Made by a program: the position numbers and the translations under genes. Of a DNA stretch of 7,993 bases, positions 1-5,116 are shown piece after piece (the first letter of the stretch is position 1; each line of letters opens with the position of its first letter). The DNA is from an uncultured Clostridia bacterium (lineage in GTDB: Bacteria > Bacillota_A > Clostridia > TANB77 > CAG-508). The notes below the pieces were generated by a model, which saw only the letters and a list, made by a program, of their open reading frames with translations, had not been told where the DNA came from and searched no databases. Where the stretch lies: NCBI GenBank assembly GCA_949747745.1, contig CATKFT010000175.1, positions 1-7,993 on the forward strand. The letters are read 5' to 3'.

Positions 1-844
1 TCTAAATGTATTAATTCTTCACTTTTAAATTTTTTTAGTTTTTCACATTTAATAGGATTTTCTATTTTTATTTTTTCTTTTTTTGCAATATCTATTAACT
101 TGACTAAAGTTTCTTTGTTTGCTACAAAATGATCTGTTTGTCTATTTTTTGATTGTTCTAGAATATCTGTGCATACAGTAATATTTACTTGTTTAGCTAT
201 TTTGAGCAATTTTTTTATAATTTCATATTCTTGAACAGTATATCCCACAAATTCGTCTATATATAGTATAGTATCTTTAAACATATCAGTTTTTTCTAAA
301 TTAGTAGCAAGTATAGTTAATACATCTTCTTCATCTATATATTTACCATTTATTTCTTCTTCATATTTGCAATATAAAGTATACATATCTGTAAGTTTAA
401 GTTTCAAATATTCATTTTTTAAATTATCTATAAATCTTTTTAATTGCTCTTTATTTATATTATGTTTTTTAAATTCTCTTATTTGATTTATAACAATATC
501 AATGTTTTCATCTGATTTATTTAAAAATTTTAGTTTATCTTTTTGGGAAGAAAGTATGTTATACATAAGCATTGATTTACCAGATTTCGAAAGATTAGTT
601 TTAGTAATGCCTCCGTACTTCTCCGGCTAATTCTATAAGCCATACGGTTAAAACTTAAAACTTCTGCATTAATGCAAGCATTAGTTTTAAGGCTACTTAG
701 TAGCCTTTTTTCAAAAGTAAAAGAAAATTGTTCTGGTGTAATTACATAAATCTTTTCTTCTTCATTTATTCTACTACATATTTCATTAAAACAAAACTCA
801 CTTTTACCAGTACCTGCTCTTCCATAAATTAATCGTAAACTCAT
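1..844 (-). CDS. addB: AddB (ATP-dependent helicase/nuclease subunit B), N-terminal part, with two CGG +1 sites
   Basis: AddB is the RexB-like partner of AddA in the Firmicute counterpart of RecBCD, which processes double-strand ends for recombination. The start at 844 is chosen because AGGAG (850-854) lies just upstream and the protein then opens MSLRLIYGRAGTGKS, with the Walker A motif at residues 8-15. An ITPEQFSF motif and SFNRMAYR follow, as is usual in the family. After residue 73 the frame moves +1 twice within 14 bases: CGGA at 622-625 and CGGA at 612-615. Reading both as Gly gives GEVGGITKTNLSKSGKSML, the expected AddB continuation, and the frame then stays open to the window edge (about 280 residues). 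Later family-like stretches include LYIDEFVGYTVQEYEI and ITVCTDIL. Without the shifts translation ends at 530. The C-terminal nuclease domain and its Fe-S cysteines lie outside the window. Identity is secure; the decoding mechanism is inferred. Confidence 0.93.
612..625 (-). other. Tandem CGGA +1 recoding sites in addB
   Basis: On the minus strand the codons run AGC, CGGA, GAA, GTA, CGGA, GGC. The two four-base units lie at 622-625 and 612-615. The second CGG is in frame only if the first has already shifted the ribosome +1. Both correspond to Gly in a GEVGG segment that is typical of AddB. Removing either extra C alone does not restore the protein; both are needed. Confidence 0.85.
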
Positions 845-968
845 CTTTTCTCCTAATTTCATATATTTCTAATTTTACTTTAGTATACTTACAAATTTGT
901 ATTTTCCCATAAAATGTAAATATAGTTTTAATTAAATATATAAATCTTTTCTCCCTTTTTGTAGTTAT

Positions 969-998
969 ATTGTACTATAAATCATACAAAAAAATCAA
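969..998 (-). promoter_or_regulatory. Candidate sigma-A-type promoter for addB
   Basis: On the minus strand TTGATT (993-998), an 18-base spacer and TACAAT (969-974) make a reasonable housekeeping promoter about 120 bases upstream of the addB start. The match is imperfect and AT-rich DNA produces chance hits, so this is only a candidate. Confidence 0.4.
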
Positions 999-1084
999 TA
1001 ATTTTCTCTTGCTTCTTATATAATTTACTATTTTCTAATATTTTATGAAATTGCCCTTGAATTTTATATAAAAAATTTAAGTTT

Positions 1085-1127
1085 AAAAGTAAATCCCAGA
1101 TTTGTTTTAAAACTAGAATTTACTTTT
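1085..1127 (-). terminator. Possible terminator after the uracil-DNA glycosylase
   Basis: AAAAGTAAAT (1085-1094) and ATTTACTTTT (1118-1127) are 10-base complementary arms around a 23-base loop, starting about 20 bases past the glycosylase stop. A T-rich run follows on the minus strand. The stem is AT-rich and weak, so confidence is modest. Confidence 0.4.
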
Positions 1128-1147
1128 GGAATTAATCTTATATAATT

Positions 1148-1706
1148 CTAACCCAAGCTATTTAATCTTGCTTTCACTTCTTTTAAATCTTGCCAAAATT
1201 CTATTTTTTTGTTATCATCTCGAAGTAATGCTGCTGGATGCCATGTTGGCATATATAGTATATCTTTTCTTTCTATCCATTTTCCTCTAGATGCTGTTAT
1301 ACCATATTCTTTTCCTAAGATATTTTTAAGTGCAACACTTCCTAATAGTACTATTATTTTAGGTTTTACAAGCATTACTTGATTTCTTAGATAATCTAGG
1401 CAAGCTACAGCCTCATCATCTTCTGGATTTCTATTACTAGGAGGTCTACATTTTACAACATTGGCAATATATACTTCATCTCTACTAATTTCAATTCCAT
1501 CAAATGCCATATTCATTAATTTACCGTGCTTTTCCTACAAATGGAATTCCACTTCTATCTTCATCTGCTCCTGGCCCTTCACCAATAAACATTAAATCTG
1601 CTTCTTTATTACCTATTCCAAAAACAATATTACTTCTATTACTACATAACTTACATTTTTTACATCCAACTATTGATTTTTCTAGCTCTTCCCAATTTTC
1701 GTACAT
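1148..1706 (-). CDS. udg: Family 4 (Fe-S) uracil-DNA glycosylase with one CGG +1 site
   Basis: This enzyme removes uracil from DNA, starting base excision repair after cytosine deamination or dUMP incorporation. The reconstructed protein is 185 residues, normal for family 4. Visible motifs are the Fe-S cysteines C15, C18, C86 and C102, the active-site segment GEGPGADED at 42-50 followed by [11 protein letters not shown], and the late HPAALL motif with H156. The frame breaks at codon 61: GCA then CGG TAA, an immediate stop. Reading CGGT (1523-1526) as Gly gives [11 protein letters not shown], the family consensus, and joins both halves without a gap. The spanned length minus one base is exactly 186 codons. 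ATG at 1706 is chosen because family members begin a few residues before the first Cys pair, although no good Shine-Dalgarno sequence precedes it. Promoter 1803-1832 is the likely driver. Confidence 0.92.
1523..1526 (-). other. CGGT +1 recoding site in the uracil-DNA glycosylase
   Basis: The zero frame reads GCA CGG TAA, a stop straight after CGG. Skipping the C gives GCA GGT AAA and restores the invariant Gly of the FVGKAG motif. An AGGA run lies a few bases upstream, but the other sites lack such a feature, so it is probably incidental. Confidence 0.85.
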
Positions 1707-1716
1707 TTTATATTTT

Positions 1717-1746
1717 ATGATATATTTAATTATTTAAATATATCAT
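1717..1746. repeat. AT-only palindrome upstream of the glycosylase start
   Basis: ATGATATATTTAA (1717-1729) and its reverse complement (1734-1746) flank a 4-base loop, 10 bases upstream of the glycosylase ATG. On the minus strand an AAAGGGG sequence precedes an ATG at 1746 that would encode only six codons before TAA. It could be a leader structure or an operator, or simply a result of AT-rich composition. Confidence 0.45.
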
Positions 1747-1802
1747 CTACCCCTTTCTATATTCTATTTTCATATTAATATTTAATATCTTTTTGTATTT
1801 AC

Positions 1803-1832
1803 ATTTTACATCTTTTATCAAATTTATGTCAA
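1803..1832 (-). promoter_or_regulatory. Sigma-A promoter for the uracil-DNA glycosylase
   Basis: On the minus strand a perfect TTGACA (1827-1832), an 18-base spacer and TAAAAT (1803-1808) lie about 100 bases upstream of the glycosylase ATG. This is the best promoter match in the window. It implies that the glycosylase is transcribed separately from the rubredoxin gene, which has its own terminator. Confidence 0.6.
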
Positions 1833-1841
1833 TACTATAGG

Positions 1842-1912
1842 AATTATTCTCAGGGTAATTTCATCAAATATTACAATTTGTAATAATCGATGAAATTACC
1901 CTGAATTATTCT
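1842..1912. repeat. 53-bp hairpin element flanked by 9-bp direct repeats
   Basis: Perfect 15-bp inverted repeats CAGGGTAATTTCATC (1851-1865) and its complement (1889-1903) enclose an inner hairpin (ATTACA/TGTAAT). The whole is bracketed by identical AATTATTCT at 1842-1850 and 1904-1912. The layout of terminal inverted repeats plus a duplicated flank resembles a very small non-autonomous insertion (MITE- or REP-like). It ends 9 bases before the -35 of the glycosylase promoter. The alternative is a symmetrical transcription terminator, but it lacks a clear T-run directly after the stem. Confidence 0.6.
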
Positions 1913-1944
1913 TACATGTTAATGTTACTAAAAAATAGTTTTGT

Positions 1945-1990
1945 AAAAAAATACCAAAGTTAAACATATCTTCAACTTTGGCACTTTTTT
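1945..1990 (-). terminator. Rho-independent terminator after rubredoxin
   Basis: Arms CCAAAGTT (1954-1961) and AACTTTGG (1974-1981) form an 8-bp stem directly after the rubredoxin stop. On the minus strand the stem is followed by TATTTTTTT. A-rich DNA on the other side could also let it work in the plus direction. Confidence 0.75.
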
Positions 1991-1992
1991 AA

Positions 1993-2145
1993 TTATTCTT
2001 CTTCAAACATATCTTTTCCTACTCCACAAAGTGGGCATACCCATGTATCTGGTAAATCTTCAAATGGTGTTCCTGGTGCTATTCCGTTATCTGGGTCTCC
2101 TATTTCAGGATTATATTCTTATCCACATGCTAGACATTTATACAT
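1993..2145 (-). CDS. Rubredoxin with an in-frame TAA at codon 9
   Basis: Rubredoxin is a small one-iron electron carrier of anaerobes, often serving oxygen and peroxide detoxification. The 51-codon frame has GAGGAGG just upstream and both metal-binding pairs: CLACG with C4 and C7, and CPLCG with C37 and C40. The conserved middle [21 protein letters not shown] is followed by a normal VGKDMFEEE end. Codon 9 (2119-2121) is TAA where the family has the conserved Tyr of CGYxY. One base change from TAT or TAC explains it, and a one-base indel does not. Nothing else has decayed, so it is either a very recent nonsense mutation, a base-call error, or read-through. It lies 31 bases after the WecA-like stop and is probably cotranscribed with that gene. 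Confidence 0.82.
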
Positions 2146-2176
2146 TTCTGTTCCTCCTCTCAATTTAAATATATTT

Positions 2177-3232
2177 TTATAACCGAGTAGCAATTACTGC
2201 AACTACGATTAATGCAAACGATAATGCTTTCCATATTCCACTTTCTAAAAGTACAATTGCAAACATACCAAATGTAGCACTTATTCCATATAATGTTAAA
2301 ACCGCTTCTTTTTGTGTAAATCCTTTTTTTAACATTTTATGATGTAAATGTCCTTTATCTGGCATTACTACTGCTTTTAACGATTTTCCCTTTACAAGTC
2401 TTCTAACAATTGCAAACAATGTATCAAATACAGGTAACGCAAGTACTATTAATGGAGCAACTATCACTATTAATGTATATGTTTTAGCTACACCAAGTAT
2501 TGATATTACAGCAAGTGAATATCCTAAAAAATTTGAACCTGTATCTCCTATAAATGTTTTTGCAGGATTAAAATTAAATGGCAAAAATCCTGTTAGAGCT
2601 CCTGCAAGTGCTGTTATCATTATAATTGCTATAAGTGGTGAGCCATTTAACGAAAATATTATTATTAATGATAAACATGATATTAATGATATTCCAGAAG
2701 ATAATCCATCTAATCCATCTATTAAATTAATAGCATTTGTAATTCCTACAATCCATCCCAATGTTAGAATAGTAGAAAATATATTATTTAATTGCATTAA
2801 TTCTTCTGTATTAAAAAAAGGTATACTGATATGTTCAATTTTAAGCCCACATTGTATTACAATCATTGCTGCAATTATTTGTGCAACAAGTTTTACTATT
2901 GGTGGAATTCCTTTTACATCATCTACAAAACATGTTATTATTATAACCAATGCTCCTATAAAAAAACCAACTAATTTTATATAATATTGCTCTTCATTTA
3001 AATCAATTGACTTCTCTATTCCCATAATAGTAATTAAATATACAATAGAAACTAAAAATCCTGCTATAACAGCTAGTCCACCTAAACGTGGCATAACTTT
3101 TTTATTTATTCTTCTTTCATCTTTTGGCGAATCAACTGCTCCAACTTTTTTAGCTATTTTAATTGTATATGGTGTAATAACAAATGCTGTAATAAAGGCC
3201 AGTAAAAACGCAATTGCGATGTCCCCCCACAT
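2177..3232 (-). CDS. WecA/TagO-type undecaprenyl-phosphate N-acetylhexosaminyl-1-phosphate transferase
   Basis: This polytopic membrane enzyme transfers a sugar-1-phosphate, probably GlcNAc-1-P from UDP-GlcNAc, to undecaprenyl phosphate and so starts teichoic-acid-like or other surface polymers. The 351-residue protein is nearly all membrane helices. Cytoplasmic motifs of the MraY/WecA superfamily are in order: DSPKDERRINKKVMPRLGG (34-52), Asp-Asp at 104-105, NAINLIDGLDGL (166-177), FIGDTGSNFLGY (227-238), and GHLHH with H295, H297 and H298. The His motif favours WecA/TagO over MraY. The start at 3232 has AGGAGG at 3240-3245. The second-to-last codon is CGG (2183-2185), giving TRL-stop. If read as CGGT-Gly like the other sites, the tail would continue GYKNIFKLRGG into the rubredoxin frame, so the true C-terminus is uncertain. 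Confidence 0.9.
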   Translation of the reverse strand: MWGDIAIAFLLAFITAFVITPYTIKIAKKVGAVDSPKDERRINKKVMPRLGGLAVIAGFLVSIVYLITIMGIEKSIDLNEEQYYIKLVGFFIGALVIIITCFVDDVKGIPPIVKLVAQIIAAMIVIQCGLKIEHISIPFFNTEELMQLNNIFSTILTLGWIVGITNAINLIDGLDGLSSGISLISCLSLIIIFSLNGSPLIAIIMITALAGALTGFLPFNFNPAKTFIGDTGSNFLGYSLAVISILGVAKTYTLIVIVAPLIVLALPVFDTLFAIVRRLVKGKSLKAVVMPDKGHLHHKMLKKGFTQKEAVLTLYGISATFGMFAIVLLESGIWKALSFALIVVAVIATRL

Positions 3233-3265
3233 AAGTAGACCTCCTTTTATTCATTAATCATATAA

Positions 3266-3294
3266 ATAATATCATAATAGCATGTATATTACAA
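3266..3294 (-). promoter_or_regulatory. Candidate sigma-A promoter for the WecA-like gene and rubredoxin
   Basis: On the minus strand TTGTAA (3289-3294), a 17-base spacer and TATTAT (3266-3271) sit just upstream of the strong ribosome binding site. Spacing is ideal and the position fits a short leader of about 30 bases. Confidence 0.5.
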
Positions 3295-3352
3295 TATTTT
3301 TTTAATATATATGTAAATAAAGGTTACAGGTTAATGGTTCTTGATATAAATT

Positions 3353-3428
3353 AAGAAATATAAGAACCCCCAGTCAGCTACGCTGACAGCCCCCTTAGGT
3401 AAAGGGGCCTTTATAATAGTTATTTCTT
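3353..3428. repeat. GC-rich interspersed hairpin element between divergent genes
   Basis: This stretch is far more GC-rich than its surroundings. It holds a GTCAGC/GCTGAC hairpin (3373-3378 and 3382-3387) followed by CCCCTT/AAGGGG (3391-3396 and 3402-3407). AAGAAATA (3353-3360) and TATTTCTT (3421-3428) form outer complementary ends. From memory, similar CAGTCAGC-type double hairpins are scattered through gut Clostridia genomes as short non-coding repeats. It sits between the divergent WecA-like and ylbJ genes. I found no confident promoter for ylbJ here. Confidence 0.6.
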
Positions 3429-3477
3429 CGAAGCTTTTGTTTATATTTCAAAATTAATTATAACATAGGAGGTATTC

Positions 3478-4662
3478 GTGAATAGATTTTTCTTATATTT
3501 TAAAAAAAATATTTTGTCTTTATTATTTATACTTTTTACTATAAGTCTTATAGTATTTTCTAAAGAAAATATATCTGCTACTAAAAACGGTTTGCTTTTA
3601 TGGGCAAATTCTGTTGTTCCTGCATTACTTCCTTTTTTTATAGCAACTGAATTATTAAGCCATACAACTATTGTATCATCTATTCGGAAATTTACTAAAT
3701 AAATATATGAAACCTATTTTCAACGTTCCTGGAATTGGTGCTTATGCCTTTATTATGGGAATTATAAGTGGATACCCAGTTGGTGCAAAAATTGTTACAG
3801 AATTTAGAAAAAATGGTGAATGCTCTAAAGTAGAGGCTGAAAGGCTTCTTAGTTTTTCTAATAACTCTGGTCCACTTTTTATTATTGGTACTGTTCGGAA
3901 TAACTATGTTTGGTAATACTTTAATACGGTATCCTTCTTTTTATAACCCATTTAATATCATGCATAATTGTTGGCTTTTTATTTAGATTTTGGAAATATA
4001 ATGATAATGAAACAGTATCTTATAAAAAACTTACAAATTCAACAAAAACAATAGTAAGTTTTTCTACTTTAGGTGAAGTATTATCAACTAGTATTATGAA
4101 TGCTATTAATACAGTTATTATGATTGGTGGATTTGTTATACTATTTTCTGTAATTATATCAATTCTAAATAAATCTGGAATGTTAAACTTAATATCACAT
4201 ATATTTTATCCAATTTTTAATATGTTAAAAATTGATATAAATTTTATAAAACCTATTATCTCTGGGTTGATAGAACTTACAAATGGCTTAAGCATACTTA
4301 CTAATATTAATACAAAATCATTTTCTACTTTAATTACCTTTGCAAGCTTTATTTTAGGTTTTGGCGGTATAAGTGTATGTTTACAAGTATTAAGTATTAC
4401 ATCAAAATCTGACATTTCTATAAAACCTTACATTATAGGAAAACTACTTCAAGGTATAATTTCAGCAATTTTAACCTATGCAATTATTCACATTTTTCCA
4501 ATTTTTAATCTAGATATATTACCAATTTTTTCAGAAAATGTGAATAGTATGTCTAGTTTTACATTAATTACTCCATACAATATGATAATTTTAATTACAA
4601 TTATAGTTATATTTTTATCGCTTTTTCTTAATAAAAAAAAATACTTAAAAAAAGTATCATAA
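3478..4662 (+). CDS. ylbJ: YlbJ-like sporulation integral membrane protein with three CGG +1 sites
   Basis: YlbJ is a multi-pass membrane protein needed for sporulation in Bacillus, where it is under the mother-cell sigma factor; its transport role is unproven. GTG at 3478 is the start, with AGGAGG a few bases upstream. The protein is broken in the zero frame at CGGA 3685-3688, CGGA 3896-3899 and CGGT 3927-3930. Reading each as Gly (residues 70, 140 and 150) gives one continuous 393-residue protein; the span minus three bases is exactly 394 codons. Restored family motifs include NGLLLWANSVVPALLPFF, IGNLLNKYMKPIFNVPG, SGYPVGAKIV, SNNSGPLFIIGTVGITMFG and GFGGISVCLQV. The three glycines fall in conserved positions. 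Unshifted, translation would stop at 3702. About 8-9 membrane helices are visible. The small gene at 4763 follows on the same strand. Confidence 0.92.
3685..3688 (+). other. CGGA +1 recoding site 1 in ylbJ
   Basis: The zero frame reads ATT CGG AAA and runs to a stop at 3702. Reading CGGA as Gly yields SSIGNLLNKYMKP, matching the conserved Gly and Leu-Leu of the family. Confidence 0.85.
3896..3899 (+). other. CGGA +1 recoding site 2 in ylbJ
   Basis: GTT CGGA ATA gives IIGTVGITMFG when CGGA is Gly. The zero frame instead ends at 3916. This CGG is in frame only for a ribosome that already shifted at site 1. Confidence 0.85.
3927..3930 (+). other. CGGT +1 recoding site 3 in ylbJ
   Basis: ATA CGGT ATC gives GNTLIGILLFITHL when CGGT is Gly, and joins the long downstream frame that continues to 4662. 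This CGG is in frame only after shifts at both earlier sites, so three successive frame changes line up. Confidence 0.85.
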
Positions 4663-4674
4663 CAAAATTATATT

Positions 4675-4703
4675 TTGAATATAACTATAAAGATGAATAA
4701 AAT
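4675..4703 (+). promoter_or_regulatory. Candidate promoter for the small gene at 4763
   Basis: TTGAAT (4675-4680), a 17-base spacer and TAAAAT (4698-4703) lie 60 bases upstream of the start codon. The DNA is extremely AT-rich, so a chance match is possible. Confidence 0.35.
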
Positions 4704-4762
4704 ATTTAACATTATAAAATTTTATTGATATATAAATTTATATGAAAATTAGGAGGTTTAAA

Positions 4763-4981
4763 ATGGAAAGAACTATGGATTTTGGTGGATTTGATAATAT
4801 GAATTTTGACCCCAATATGGTAAATGATAATATTTACCGTGACCCAATGTTTAACCCTATGTTACAGTATGAACAGGCTTATATGTACTATAGATATATG
4901 TCTCAGCAAATGGAATATAAAATAAAATGTAAGGAATATGATAAGCTTTGTGGTAAAGAAAAAGAAAGGCGAATTGAATAA
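4763..4981 (+). CDS. Small Met/Tyr-rich protein of unknown function
   Basis: I do not recognise this 72-residue protein. The start at 4763 is preferred over the upstream ATG at 4742 because AGGAGG (4751-4756) sits seven bases before it. The first half is acidic and rich in Asn, Asp, Phe and Met (FGGFDNMNFDPNMVNDN). The middle is rich in Tyr, Gln and Met (YEQAYMYYRYMSQQMEY), and the C-terminus is charged, with two cysteines. It has no signal peptide or membrane segment. The composition, and its place just after ylbJ on the same strand, recall small spore-coat-associated proteins, but that is only an inference. Its codon use fits the neighbours, and a strong ribosome binding site argues that it is real. 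Confidence 0.75.
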   Translation: MERTMDFGGFDNMNFDPNMVNDNIYRDPMFNPMLQYEQAYMYYRYMSQQMEYKIKCKEYDKLCGKEKERRIE

Positions 4982-5078
4982 ATTGAGCCTATCGTGAGCC
5001 TATCGTAAAAGTTGTATAAATTATTCGTGTATACTCGAACTTTCAATTTACACAACTTTTAATAGGATCAATTTTTTA
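4981..5078. terminator. Large compound hairpin terminator between convergent genes
   Basis: Nested arms are visible: AATTGAGCCTAT (4981-4992) with ATAGGATCAATT (5062-5073), one mismatch; AAAAGTTGTATAAATT (5007-5022) with AATTTACACAACTTTT (5045-5060), nearly perfect; and an inner TTCG/CGAA. A T-run (5073-5078) follows on the plus strand. The first arm carries a tandem 11-base duplication (4984-4994 and 4995-5005). It lies between the small plus-strand gene and the end of pdp, so it probably ends the former and perhaps both. Confidence 0.65.
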
Positions 5079-5116
5079 CATCCCTATACCTATCTTAATA
5101 TTTATTATAGAGGCGT

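Larger units (their letters stand above)
845..1147. other. Intergenic region between addB and the uracil-DNA glycosylase
   Basis: About 300 bases of very AT-rich DNA with no convincing coding sequence on either strand. It holds a candidate minus-strand promoter for addB (969-998) and an inverted repeat after the glycosylase stop (1085-1127). I see nothing else of note. Confidence 0.6.

Noticed and set aside
1523..1526. prfB-like Shine-Dalgarno-stimulated frameshift
   Set aside because: An AGGA occurs just upstream here, but the ylbJ, addB and pdp sites lack one, so it cannot be the common mechanism.
1504..1737. Plus-strand ORF opposite the glycosylase
   Set aside because: It is antisense to a gene with clear family motifs, its Ser/Leu/Ile-rich translation resembles no protein, and it has no ribosome binding site.
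3353..3428. Riboswitch or CRISPR repeat
   Set aside because: The GC-rich hairpins show no spaced repeats and no recognisable aptamer core; a short interspersed repeat is the simpler reading.
4206..4415. Minus-strand ORF inside ylbJ
   Set aside because: It is a shadow of the ylbJ coding frame with no start signal or recognisable domain.
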